A DNA stretch of 64,000 nt from Pseudoips prasinana (taxonomy: Eukaryota > Arthropoda > Insecta > Lepidoptera > Nolidae). The position numbers were made by a program, and so were the translations under genes. The stretch covers positions 11,971,001-12,035,000 of the forward strand of contig OX621241.1 of the NCBI GenBank assembly GCA_951640165.1, written 5' to 3'. The notes beneath the pieces were generated by a model that searched no databases, was not told the DNA's origin, and saw only the letters and a program-made list of their open reading frames with translations. This document shows positions 33,470 through 45,333 of the stretch, piece by piece (the first letter of the stretch is position 1; the number at the start of each line of letters is the position of its first letter).

Positions 33470-34960
33470 CCTAATAGGGTACTGCTGGATCGGGTCAAGC
33501 GCAGAACCGTCGGCTGAATCGATTTTCTACGAGCGTCGCACAAAACTGTTGCAATTATGAAGTGGTTTCATCGTCATGATGGCTTGTCGTTGTCGGCATC
33601 ATGCAACCCAGTGATTCAACGGATGCGCTACGTGCTAGTCTCATCCTACACGCAGAGTCCACATTTTTGACAACCCGCGTCAAAAAAATGGACTCTGAGT
33701 GCAGTGTGTCACTAATCTTCACAGAAACATGAAAGAAGAAGAAATTTCAATATTTTTTTCAGGGTACATGAAAAATTTAATAAATATTTTAATAGTATGT
33801 TTACATATTCTATAATGTTTAGTTCAGAAAAAGGTAAAAAAAGTAAAATTATTCAATTAGTTAAATATTATTCGTAATTTGTTACGCGTCGCGCAAAGCG
33901 GTTGAAGTTAAGAAGTGTTTCATCGTGACACCTACACGGTGAAACACTTCTTAATTTTAACCTCTTTCTAGTTGACGGCATCATACAACCAAGTGATTCA
34001 TCGGAGGCGCTACGTGCTAGTCACATCCTACACGCAGAGTCCACATTTTTGACAACCCGCGCCAAAAAAATGGACTCTGAGTGCAGTGTGTCACTAATCT
34101 TCGCAGGAACATGAAAGAAGAAGAAATTTCAATATTTTTTCAGGGTACATGAAAAATTTAATAAATATTTTAATAGTATGTTTACATATTCTATAATGTT
34201 TAGTTTAGAAAAAGGAAAATGATTTAATTAGTTAAAAGCGTCGTGAAAAGCGGTTGAAGTTAAGAAGTGTTTCATCGTGAAACCTACACGATGAAACACT
34301 TCTTAATTTTAACCTCTTTCTAGTTGACGGCATCATACAACCCAGTGATTCATCGGAGGCGCTACGTGCTAGTCACATCCTACACGCAGAGTCCACATTT
34401 TTGACAACCCGCGTCAAAAAAATGGACTCTGAGTGCAGTGTGTCACTAATCATCACATAAACATGAAAAAGCAAGAAATTTCATTATTTTGTCAGAGTAA
34501 ATGAAAAATTTATTAAATATTTTAATAGTACGTTTACTTATTCTATATTGTTTAGTTTAAAAAAAAGTTTAATTAATTAATATTATTAGTAATTAGTTAA
34601 GCGTCGCGCAAAGTGGTTGAAATTAAGATGTGTTTCATCGTGAAGGTGGCTTCTAGTTGACGGCAGCATAAAACCCCAGTGATTCATCGGATTCGCTACG
34701 TGTTAGTCACATCCTACACGCAGAGTCCACATTTTTGACGTCCCCGTGTCAAAAAAATGGACTCTGAGTACAGTGTGTGACCAATCTTCTCAAAACATGA
34801 AAAAGAAGAAATATCAATATTTTGTCAGGGAATATGAAAAATTTATTTTAATAGTAGGCTGTAGTATAGTAATGTTTGTTATGTTGTGTAGTGTAGTAAT
34901 GTTTTATTATTTTAGCAATAACGTTTCAAATGATAATATATTATAACGATGTGATAGTTT
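33470..34960 (+). repeat. Tandem array of about four 335-380-bp units with hairpins
   Basis: The anchor gtgattcatcgga (first copy gtgattcaacgga) recurs at 33611, 33993, 34345 and 34679. Hairpin 1 (agagtccacatttttgac, loop, gtcaaaaaaatggactct) occurs in all four units at 33654, 34036, 34388 and 34722. Hairpin 2 (aagaagtgtttcatcgtg and complement) occurs at 33910 and 34262 and is degenerate at both array edges. A Lys/hydrophobic 66-codon frame at 34746 is a by-product. No transposase or known satellite was recognised. Confidence 0.85.
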
Positions 34961-36020
34961 AAGTATAATATTTACAATATAGTTTGTGTCAAAATTATAT
35001 TGTAAGTTATTAAAAAGCTTACATTATTGTGAAAGCTGTGGTTTGGTAATTAATTGCATATTATTGAGGTGTGAATATTTTTATAATGAAATTTAAGTGA
35101 TTCAATGGGTGGCAAATAGAAATTTATACCCTCAGTAGGAAAATAACACATATCAGCCCTTGTCCACAATTTTTTGTTTAATATAAAGAAATATGTACAT
35201 ACAAAGCAAACTTCAAAGGTGTTTTGATTGAGATGACATGAAGTGCATATTTTGTGAGTTTAAAACTCGAAAATAAATAATGATTACACATTATCTGTCT
35301 TTAAACAAGAAGTTAAAGCAATTTATATCTCTTTCTCTACCTTGATGTATGTATATGTATGGTTATATACAGGTATATCTTTACATTTTTAGACAAATTT
35401 ATGTATTTTAGTATGTAGTGAATGTATATATATGTAGTATGTACTCACGAATTATGAACACACGCACAATATGCAAAACATAGTAAGCGGAAAAATTGAC
35501 CAAAAATTAAGAAGAAATGGATCATAATCGGTTTGTGTAGTTTACACACGTTATGCTCTATTTCTTCTTAATTTCTCCTTTCGCGGATCTGTTGGAAGAA
35601 ATTTCATTTGAAATACGAAGTACATTAGTACAATTTTATCCTTCTACTATATTTTGTATATTGTTCTTTTGTTCATAAATTATTGAATAAATAAACAATG
35701 TTCTTGTTATATTTTATATTTCCTACGACGACGATACGGTAGAAGCACTAATGCATGAATGAAAATGTCTTAAAATAGAGGCTAAATAGTAAAACTTCCA
35801 TTTTAAATTCAACAATAGTCTCTATTGTTTGCGATCGGAACTTAGGCTTAGAATTTGTTGAATACTAAGGCCACCCTAAACAAATGAAAGGCCTTTGTTT
35901 TTGCTGAATCTCATATGGGTTCCGCACTAAAATTGTATAAGCTAACCCTTATGGTGTCCTCAGCGTCCGTCCTCGTCCGTCTGTCGCAGTGGTGGTATAT
36001 TAAGATAAAGGTGCCATGCT
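34961..36020. other. Stretch with one hairpin, otherwise unrecognised
   Basis: AT-rich. An inverted repeat with arms aaattaagaagaaat lies at about 35505-35575. No coding frame is supported. Confidence 0.4.
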
Positions 36021-36024
36021 TATA

Positions 36025-37312
36025 TTAGGTCTTTACCTATGAAATTGCCGTTCTGCAGTACTGGCCATTTCAAATCAAAATAATTTTTGTTTGGCTAAGA
36101 ATTCTAATTTCAAATTAATTTTATTTTAAAAACATGGATTCTTTTTTCCAAAAGTAGTCATTTCTTTATTGATTAGTGTTACATTTTCATCGCATTTCAA
36201 TCTTTTTCGTCATCATGGATACGTTAAAAATTCGAGTAATTATGGAATATGAGTACCGTCGTGGCAGCAACGCGGCACAAGCGGCACGCAACATCAACGA
36301 CGTTTACGGAGCTAACACTACAAACCAACGCACCACCTGTTATTGGTTTGCTCGCTTCCGTTCTGGAAATTTCGACCTGAAAAATGAACCTCGCGGTCGT
36401 CCGAAGACTTTGGTCGACAATGACGAATTAAAGGCGGTTGTGGAAGCTGATGATACACAATCTACGGCTGAATTAGCAGCAGCTTTCGACGTTAGCGTCA
36501 AAACAATATTGGTCCATTTGCGTCAAATTGGCAAGGTAAAAAAGCTTGACAAATGGGTGCCCCACGAACTCAATGATCGCCAGCGCGAAGTACGCGTCGA
36601 GACGTGCCTTGCACTGCTCAACAGACACACAAATGAAGGAATTTTGAACCGCATTGTTACCTGCGATGAAAAATGGATTCTGTTTGATAACCGCAAGCGC
36701 TCAGCAAGTTGGTTGGATCCTGGTTCAGCACCTAAACAATGCCCTAAACGAAAACTTACCCCTAGAAAAGTGATGGTCACTGTTTGGTGGTCTAGCGCCG
36801 GTGTGATTCATCACAGCTTCTTACCAAACGGGGTGAGCATTACTGCAGATGTGTACTGTGAAGAACTGAGCACAATGATGGAGAAGCTGGCGCATCTCCA
36901 ACCAGCATTGGTCAATCGCTCGTCTCCGCTGCTCCTGCACGACAACGCGCGACCTCATACTGCACAGCAGACGGTCTCCAAGTTGCAAGAACTGGGGTTG
37001 GAAGCTCTCCGTCATCCGCCCTACTCACCAGACCTTGCGCCTACAGACTACTACTTTTTCCAGAATTTGGATAACTTCTTGGCGGGAAAAAAATTCAATA
37101 CCCGAGAGGCAGTACAAAATGCCTTTGAAGAATTTGTTGCCTCCCGTCCAGCTGATTTCTTTAAGAAGGGCATCAATAAACTGCCACTGCGATGGCAAAG
37201 ATGCATTGATTGCATGGGTGATTACTTCGATTAATACAAATAAAAAAATTCATGAAAAAAATTCGTTTAAATTTTTTCATACAAAACGGCAATTTCATAG
37301 GTAAAGACCTAT
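36025..37312 (+). mobile_element. Complete mariner element, copy 2
   Basis: Same 1288-bp length as copy 1, offset 7877, TA duplications at 36023-36024 and 37313-37314. No difference from copy 1 was seen over the ends and coding region. Flanks are unrelated, so this is a separate insertion and not a segmental duplication. Confidence 0.95.
36215..37234 (+). CDS. mariner transposase, copy 2, intact
   Basis: Start MDTLKIRV at 36215; 339 residues, identical to the product at 28338-29357, with D151, D243 and D278 and both mariner signatures (WVPHEL, YSPDLAPTD). The upstream in-frame Met at 36176 is not favoured. Its own TA-flanked ends are intact. Same strand as copy 1 and as the putative host gene, so it could be read from host intronic transcripts. 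Confidence 0.95.
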   Translation: MDTLKIRVIMEYEYRRGSNAAQAARNINDVYGANTTNQRTTCYWFARFRSGNFDLKNEPRGRPKTLVDNDELKAVVEADDTQSTAELAAAFDVSVKTILVHLRQIGKVKKLDKWVPHELNDRQREVRVETCLALLNRHTNEGILNRIVTCDEKWILFDNRKRSASWLDPGSAPKQCPKRKLTPRKVMVTVWWSSAGVIHHSFLPNGVSITADVYCEELSTMMEKLAHLQPALVNRSSPLLLHDNARPHTAQQTVSKLQELGLEALRHPPYSPDLAPTDYYFFQNLDNFLAGKKFNTREAVQNAFEEFVASRPADFFKKGINKLPLRWQRCIDCMGDYFD

Positions 37313-37314
37313 TA

Positions 37315-39530
37315 TTAATTAATACATTTGACCACGGCCGGAATTTTAGACCAGATTTTGAGGTTGTAAATTCTAGCTTTTGTAAAAATAATATAAATAT
37401 ACTTAACTTAGTTATGTTGTTCATCTTCTTTCGTCAGTAGTTTAGCTGATTTTATATTGTACCCACTTTTAAACACTTTCGTAGTTTTTTACACGGGACT
37501 TACCTAATTAGTCATCAAACAAGCTTACGACCCACTTGATTGTAAGCGGTTACTGTGACCTGTTTTCACGGACGGCCCCGGGTTTAGGAAAACCGTGACA
37601 GGGGGAAAGTCATTCAACAGCCTTAGACTCTGTTTCTCACATAATTACTTATGCAATATGTCACCATCCCACTCTCCCATGTTTTTTCGCGTTAATCACT
37701 TGGCACATTCTACACTGGTTGGTCGATTGTTGTAATACACCTTAAAATTCACATAATAATACTCTCAAGTACAAACAAAGTTAAGCATTAAATACCAGTC
37801 TCCAGCCAGACGTCCCTATGCCGTGCTACACAGTGTCAGCAAAGCATAAATGACGTAGTGCGTCGATGAGTGTGGTATTTAATAATAACAGTAATTGATA
37901 TTTATATCATAATACTAAATCTACTTCCTTAAAATTTTATAGTAGATTTAGGATTATATTTTATAAAATTGATCTAAATATCAATTGTTGTGCAGTATTT
38001 TTCTATTTTTGTTCATCTTAAATTATAATAATTATTCACGTTTTTCCAGGCAAATCGGATTATTAGGTTTACTGATAAAATAATTAATTCGTTAGTGATT
38101 TAATTTTTGATTTATGGAATCTTATTCAATGTCATAATTATTTTTATTTGGTATAGAGCTAATTATATAAATGCCGTCATTCGCTGGGGCCTATTGCGTT
38201 GTTTTTACCTTATGACGCTATATTATTTATGTGAATATTACAGGAAAATAGAAATGTTATTGCTATTTTTTATTATTATTGCGCAGTTGGTCCCTTTTAT
38301 TTGTTTCTAATGACATTGAATCCATAAGCCCATTTTGGATATTATGCCTATGCAAAATGTAAGATGGATTCAATAAGGCGACCAAAAAAATAACCCGTGT
38401 TTTCGAGATTTTGTCGTAAGTAATAAACAACTTTTCAGTTTTTATGTACGTGTTTATGTGGAGTGTTAAGTGTACTAATAATTCTTGGTAACTATGGCTG
38501 CCTTGGTAACCCTCACCCCCATAAGGGAATTCCGGACCGAAGGCATTTTATCTTTCTTATTTTTTTTGTGATTGTGAAACATGATTTTGTGTTTAGTATC
38601 TACGTATCCAAACCCAGCGGTAGAGTTCGCTTTGTAAATGCTTATTCTCGTTACAACTATTCATTCATACACCATTTGTCGAAAATAATACAATTGAATT
38701 AAGTACTTTCTTAAGGTTACATTACTTAACAATACTACAGTGAAAGTACCATTAAACTGTAATCTCTGTTAATCTTGTTTTCTGCCCAAAGTTATCGTAA
38801 TGGTTAGTTAGTTTGTTTTTGTATGACTAAGTACCTAATATGTATTGTAGTTATTTCAAGAACAAAACTGCTTTGCGCCCAAAGCGGCCTTTTGTCTAAT
38901 ATAGTTTAGCATATCGCGATTGTATTATGGATAGGCATTGTACGGTAATTTAAAGTAAACAGCGACCTCCCTTGAGGGATCTCGTCGGAAGATCGTGTGA
39001 TTGTAACATGGGTACAATGCTGGAACGAGGCGCGCCGCCTGTTTTCCTGTTATCGTTCGTATATCTCACCGCTGTAGGGCCGTGGTTCGTGAATAATATC
39101 CTGTAATTACACTTGACTGAAATGTGACGTTAAAAAATTTAGTTTTGGAAGAATAATGTTTGATGTATTAGTACTTAACTTTATTATGTTTAATACGGTT
39201 GTTTGTTTTTGACATTAGACTATACAGTTGAATAAAATACCATGTTAAAAATATAGTTTAGTCGTTGTGTGTTGTGTTATAATTAAAAATGTATAATTTT
39301 AGTAGAGAATATAGATGATTCCCTTCCTATCTCCATATGAAATAATGAGATTTATTCAGCATTTGGTTATTATCATCACTTGTATTATTCAAGCCCACAA
39401 TGCAGCAGTATAATCTATTACAATATTAAATAAATTAGATTTTAAAACCGTCCGTGCGGTCTGTTGTTAAATATTTAAATAAAATAACAAGTTATTTTGC
39501 TACTTCATAATTTTACATAGAGTAATCCTA
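37315..39530. other. Intronic stretch without recognisable features
   Basis: AT-rich, with a short GC patch at 37560-37610. No coding or repeat call is supported. Confidence 0.4.
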
Positions 39531-39535
39531 CTAAT

Positions 39536-39900
39536 ATTATAAACGCGAATGTTTGTAAGTTTGGATGGTTGGATGTTTGTTACTCTTTCATGTAAAAAGT
39601 ACTGAATGGATTTTAGTGAAACTTTACAATAATATAGCTTATACACCAGCATAACACATAGGCTACAATTTATAAAGATATTGTGTGAATTGTCCAAAAT
39701 ATAACTATAAGTGTTAAGTAAGTGGGAAAAATCTACCATCTGCAAGCTATTCCAGCGTGCACTGCTAAAACCGCTAGAGGTACGCATCCTTCTAATATTA
39801 TATATGCGAAAGTTTGTGAGTATAGATGTATGGATGTATGTTTGTTACTCTTTTACACCAAAACTACTTTAACGCGGGTGAAACCGCGGGGCATAGCTAG
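39536..39900 (+). mobile_element. Helitron with a second nested/tandem 5' end
   Basis: Outer start TCCTACTAATATTATAAACG after A39535; a second start TCCTTCTAATATTATATATG at 39787 after A39786. The common 3' end is cgcgggtgaaaccgcgg followed by ggcatagCTAG before T39901. Two heads and one tail imply insertion of one copy in another, or a missed 3' stop. Confidence 0.75.
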
Positions 39901-40069
39901 TATTTTATAAATTGAAGACACCGAGCACTTGGCAAACGCAGAAGGCTCTCAGCAGTATTGAGCACCCTTATGGGATCCCTTCAAGTAAAAAGACTGAATT
40001 CTACGAAGAGGGATAACTGTCACGGGATCACATATCAGGGGTTAAAGGCCAAAGCGGTCCCCGCCGGCT

Positions 40070-40099
40070 AGGACCCTACTCTAGCTAGAGTAGGGTCCT
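40070..40099. repeat. Perfect 30-nt palindrome
   Basis: aggaccctactctag and its exact reverse complement, no loop, next to a repeat fragment (40020-40070) resembling 2060-2100. Confidence 0.85.
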
Positions 40100-40739
40100 C
40101 ATTAGGTTTTCTTTAGCTACCTAGATGGACGATCCGAAAAAGAAACTCTGGGCTTGCTTGTCGTCTTATGCCTATACGCCAGATTATACTCAATGTTTAT
40201 TTACACACATGAAAAACTTGAATGAAACTTGAATACTCACCGGAAATGGAATATATTAGTGATGTATGAGTAGATGTGTAAATCAGATTGCTCCGAGGTT
40301 ATGAGTAGGTAAGGAATTCTAAGAAGAATAAAACATTGTCATAGTTGAAATAAACTATATATATTCAGTACTTTAGTTCACACACACTTACACTTATCAA
40401 AAGCATCTATTAGATGAAGAAAACTGTTTGTAGTTTTGATCAAAAATGTATGCATTGAGAGAGCATAATTTGCAGAAAGCAAGAAAAAGTTAATAAATAC
40501 AAAAAGGGGGCCTTTTTATCTCGGTATTAGCGAGATGACATTTACATTTCTGCAGGGTTGATCTTCCAATATTAACAATTTGGTTAAGTAAGGGCCTTTT
40601 GTTCTTGCCAGTTGTCGGTTATTGAGAAAGTTTTTTTTAAATGACCACCAGTATACACATCAATCGGCATACTAAAACAATCCGGACCTAGGCACTGGTG
40701 ACGTAAAAGAAGACTAAGGAATACACCAGGTAGTCGGGC

Positions 40740-40885
40740 AGCAGCGCCACCTGTGTTCTAGCTACCACCTAACTGCGGGCGTCAAATGCAGACTTTGGCA
40801 AACCTCTCCAAACGGCAACGTTATAAAACCGCTGGAGGAGAGCTATGTCCAGCAGTAAATGATATCAGTCTGATGATGTGAAATA
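40740..40885 (+). repeat. LINE 3'-end fragment
   Basis: gctggaggagagctatgtcc followed by agcagtaaatg...tctgatgatg has the form of moth RTE-type 3' ends. Elsewhere between 39905 and 41885 I recognise only a short hairpin at about 41130-41170. Confidence 0.45.
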
Positions 40886-41885
40886 GCAATTGTTACCATT
40901 TGTTAGCCGAAAGTAATTGAAGAATTCGGTATGAATAACCAAAACCGCCGTATCATTTTGCAGTTCACACGGCCAGACAGCCAAACAAAGTTTTAAAATC
41001 GTAGATATTATGGGCCATTCTGCATAGAATCATGACGTATGTACCATGCGTTACCTGTTAAAAATCAAGAGGTGTTTAGGCAGTCAATAATTTTGATCAC
41101 CGAGGTTACCAAGGAGGAGTGGTAAAAAAGAATTAACATTTATTTACTTCAATTCACTTACATTGAAGTAAATAAATTCTTTGTTGACCAATCATAGAAT
41201 TTTTTTTTTTTTCATTCCAGATTTATTTTTTACGCCACACTTAGATCTACTGGACTAGTAAAAGCTTTAACCAAGAGAATGTAAGTTGAAATCCAATTAG
41301 ACTACAAATTTTAGATGTCTACTTTTAAATGTTGACAACCCCCAACAGTAGTCAACATTTTAATTAAAATTTGTAAAGTGCCAAACTTTGCATAATTGTT
41401 TGTATTGCGAGATATGCTCAACTTATAGTTTTACATGGTGGTTATTTAAATAATTATATACTTTCTTAAATTGCCATTGATATGCACTAATTGTAATACA
41501 TTGTGGCATAATGGCGAACATACCCATATTTTTAATTACACCTATCTTGTAAATGGAATATCGTATAGATTTTAGATTAAACACGCAACTTGCAACACTG
41601 TAGGCCTTTCAACTTATACACGAAGCTACTGCTTTGGTTCAGAACAGTTACGAATTTAAAGTAGTCACTTGTGCAAGTTTTCGTATTCACTGTATGGTTG
41701 TGAATACGAAACTGAAACAAAGTACCTACCATGTATTTAACGAGAAAGCTAACGAGCTCGAGCTAAGAACTAGCATAGTTAGGAGAATTTTACTATTGGT
41801 CTGAAAGAAAATTGTACTACCTACTTTTGTATACAATTCCATAATCACTCTTACTCTCAATAGTGTTTATAGAATTTTATGCTGA

Positions 41886-41965
41886 ATGGCAAATGGGCGC
41901 AGTGGTTAAGCTAATCAACTTGTTACGACCTTGGCGCCCTCGTATTTCGTTCAACTATTTGTGTG
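41886..41965 (+). repeat. SINE-like tRNA-derived fragment
   Basis: tgggcgcagtggttaagc is A-box-like; no clear B box before the next element at 41969. Confidence 0.3.
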
Positions 41966-41968
41966 ACC

Positions 41969-42423
41969 TGTATACAGGGTGGCCGAGGAGTTGACGTTCA
42001 AACGAAAAATTTAGATACTTTATGATGGGGAGTATCCGAATCACCCCCATGTATGTTCTACGCTTTTGCGTTTTTTTGATACTTTGAAAATTTATGAGTC
42101 CTGAGCTCGAACCCTAATTTTGGACTTTCGAATAAATTCTAGTCAGTTCTGCAATGATTAGATAAACCAAACTTTTTAGAGTGTTAGGTTAAACTATGCT
42201 AATGAGTTATCACAAAAAAAATTGAACCAGAAATATTCAACAGAAAGAGAAAAAAATCTAAAAATGATGTTAGATGAAATTTACGAAAAATAATTTCAAA
42301 AAAATCTATCACGAAAACTACGCAAAATCGTAGAACATGCATGGGGGTGATTCGGATACTCCTCACATAAAGTATCTAAATTTTGCGTTTGAACGTCAAC
42401 TCCGCAGCCAGCCTGTATATACA
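41969..42423. mobile_element. MITE with long terminal inverted repeats
   Basis: tgtatacagggtggc, gaggagttgacgttcaaacg, aatttagatactttatg, ggagtatccgaatcaccccc and gttctacg on the left are all mirrored on the right through 42423. Arms are about 90 bases, separated by about 250 bases. No coding capacity; the target duplication is not resolved. Confidence 0.8.
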
Positions 42424-42820
42424 GATATTAATTTACCTAGTGTGAGAGTTGCCTGCCTTGTGTTAAAACAATTACTGTTTAAAAAACACAACCAACGTCA
42501 ACTCTTTTTAACAACCGATTTAAACAAAATAAGCATTCCTTAAGTATCGTCATAAACGGTTCATAAACAACAGAGAAGTTAATTAACATTGATGCTTAAA
42601 AAGCCTAAAATGTATTTCTAGTTAAACAAAAAAATAAAGTAAATTAAACTACCATTTAGTGTACACCAGGAAAAAATAGGAAATTTACAATATACAATAA
42701 GTGCAATGGGCGGTATAATCGCTGCTGCGATTTATTCGAGGCTAATAGGATAACAGAAAGGGGGTACAAAAATGTTACAATGTAGAAATAGTTGATCTAT
42801 GAATAGTAGGAATATGATAG

Positions 42821-43118
42821 GTAGGAAAGTCAAAACTACATTGGATATTTTTTTTAAAGGATTCCTGGGGCGTGATCTAAAATTGATATCGAAACCAAAA
42901 ATATAGTTATTACTATTTTGTCTGTTTATCTGTTTCTCTGTATGTATGTCCGGGCTAAACTCAAGAAGTACGGCATGGATTTACTTCAAATTTTCCATGA
43001 ATATTACTAAGCCGTCGGGTCAACATATAGGCTACATATTATCACGCTATCACATACGGGGGAGGAGCTGTGATAATTTATAAAGTTTAACGCGGGTAAA
43101 ACCGCGGGGCACAGCTAG
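42821..43118 (+). mobile_element. Non-autonomous Helitron (ggcgtgatct family), copy 1
   Basis: Ends cgcgggtaaaaccgcggg then gcacagCTAG before T43119. Body words cttggggcgtgatct-like, ctgtatgtatgtccgggct and ataggctacatattatcac match 45054-45333. The 5' end is diverged; the start given is where similarity begins. Confidence 0.7.
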
Positions 43119-44257
43119 TATGTCAATATTAAAGTTCATATGTAACAATTAATCTAAATATAAGTCAATTAAATACTACTACGTACGACTGTATATTATT
43201 ATTATGTTATACTATACAATAAAATACACAAACAAGTTTATTTATCTAACATATAAAATTAAAAAATATTGTTAAAGTATTAATGCGTCCTTAATTGTTT
43301 TTTACAGGATTCTAGTAATTGGGTAGATCTTATTATAAGTGGTAATTCATGCAAAAGGCGTACCGCTTGGGAAGTAAATGAATTCTGTAGAAATTTGTGG
43401 ATTTAATAGGTTCTTTTAATTATAGATTCTCTGAAAACCACAAGCATTTTAAATGCGTATCATTTAAGAATTTTAACCGTAAACAATTCACATTCTAACG
43501 TACCTAAAGTAAGGATTTGAGTATTACGATTACGGCGAAGGCACATGGGAAGCCAATTGAGCTTATTGCGATATTCAGAAATGTTGTAATATTCACTTAA
43601 ATCGAAAATAAATCTTATGCGGAAGTTTCGAAGTCGCTCAAGTCTGTCTAATTGTACTGTCTGTTGTCCGGTAAGTTAGGATATCTGGTATCGGCATAGT
43701 CATAGATAGGAATAAGAAACTGCAAGCATAAGCGGTGTCTTCGCAAAGATCCCGCAGTAGCAATCATTCTGCAAATAATTTCATCTAACTACTTTAGTTT
43801 GTCAATTTGTATTTATAAGTTAACGTTATCACTAAACGGGATTGTGGTACTGTTTTATAATCATTTCAGTAGGTCCTGGCAAGTGCTAAAGCATGAAGTG
43901 GGTCCCAATGTTCATGTGAAAATAACCATTACCTACATTTAAAACCTTAATAAATAAAGCAATATGCTTAGAGAAACAAACAACTCTCAGTCAATCTTAA
44001 GTACCGGTGTACCTAACAGCGCCAATATCAATAGCAGATCAAACATTTTTGCTCTCTGATGATAATGGATACATATGGGATGTTGCATGTGAAAAAATAC
44101 TAACACCACCTTGCTTGTGTGCGTCACGATTGCTCCGCCACGTTATCCAAACAGAAAAAGAAATCGCTATATTTTTTGTCAAAATTAGTCAAAATCAAAA
44201 GGTAAAAACCAAAACTTTGTCAAAGAAGAAATAAAGAAGTTACAGGGGTTTTAAGTT

Positions 44258-44660
44258 GGCCGCGCGAACGTAACGTGCACGATTGCGCGGCCATGGAGAT
44301 CTCAGTAACTACTTGGGATAGAGATCTAAATCTTTTTGTTAATTGAACATTTCATTTGTCAACAATTGTCAAAAAAAGAATTATAAGACTAGGATCAATA
44401 TTTCACGAAATATTCACCTTGGAAGTTATGGCCGCGCAATCGTGCACTTGATGTTTCTTTAATCTCGATTATTTCTTCAAAACTTAAGATATCATATAGT
44501 AAAACTGTTACTAGAAGAAAAGTTTTAATATGTCAAAGGTACCGAAAGCATTTACTGCCACCAAAGTTTATTTAAACTGACGAAATCAAGGCAAAACAAA
44601 AGTTACGTGGCCGCGCAATCGTAACGTTATTTTGAACGCTGATATCTCATTATCTATAAT
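44258..44660 (+). repeat. Degenerate 172-179-bp tandem repeat with GC box
   Basis: ggccgcgc followed by aatcgt.acgt occurs at 44258, 44430 and 44609. After each box a diverged atctca.taacta... segment follows. The first box is extended into a palindrome (tggccgcgc ... gcgcggcca). The boxes stand out sharply in AT-rich DNA. Confidence 0.6.
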
Positions 44661-45053
44661 TGTTAAGATTTCGGTGTTAACATCCATTTATTCGTAATAT
44701 TATCCTAATCAGATTGACATAGCGTTTTACCCTCAGGACAATTTTCTACGCGTGTAATCTCAAAAATAATGATATCTCTTGTAATGTTCGAGTAGAGTGA
44801 CCATAATTTCTGTTAAATATGGGGATATCTTTTGCTCTACTAGACGAAAATACAGAAATTTAGAAGAAAAAAACGAACAGGTACTGTTAGGAATAATTAT
44901 TGTAGAATTGGCTAAGATAAAACAGTGCAATACAATATTCTTTTCTTTTATACACATGTTCAAATCATGCCATACAAAACAAGGCCAAAAAATGGAACTT
45001 AGTTCTGTTTTCACCACATGACGCGCCATTGCTGCTTGTACTCCAGTAATTTA

Positions 45054-45333
45054 TCTATATCTATACGTATAATAAAATCGTAGAAATGTCAAAACTGTAC
45101 ATTGAATGTTATTTAAAAAGGATACTTGGGGCGTGATCTACAATCGACATCGAAGCCAAAAAAAATATTTTTAGAATTTTTATCTGTTTGTCTGTATGTA
45201 TGTCCAGGCTGAACTCAAAAAGCATAGATTTACTTCAAATTTTGCATGAATATTACAAAAATGTCTGATCAACATATAGGCTACATATTATCACCCTACC
45301 ACCTACGCGGGTAAAACCGCGGGGCACAGCTAG
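45054..45333 (+). mobile_element. Non-autonomous Helitron (ggcgtgatct family), copy 2
   Basis: Starts TCTATATCTATACGTATAAT after A45053 and ends cgcgggtaaaaccgcgg then ggcacagCTAG before T45334: complete Helitron ends and A|T target. Confidence 0.85.

Noticed and set aside
33654..34765. Hammerhead-type ribozymes in the satellite hairpins
   Set aside because: I looked for the conserved CTGATGA and GAAA core arrangement and did not find it.
34746..34946. 66-codon frame with a hydrophobic stretch
   Set aside because: It begins in the hairpin of the tandem array and depends on array sequence.
33470..34960. CRISPR-like array
   Set aside because: Units are 335-380 bp tandem repeats, not short repeats with unique spacers, and this is animal DNA.
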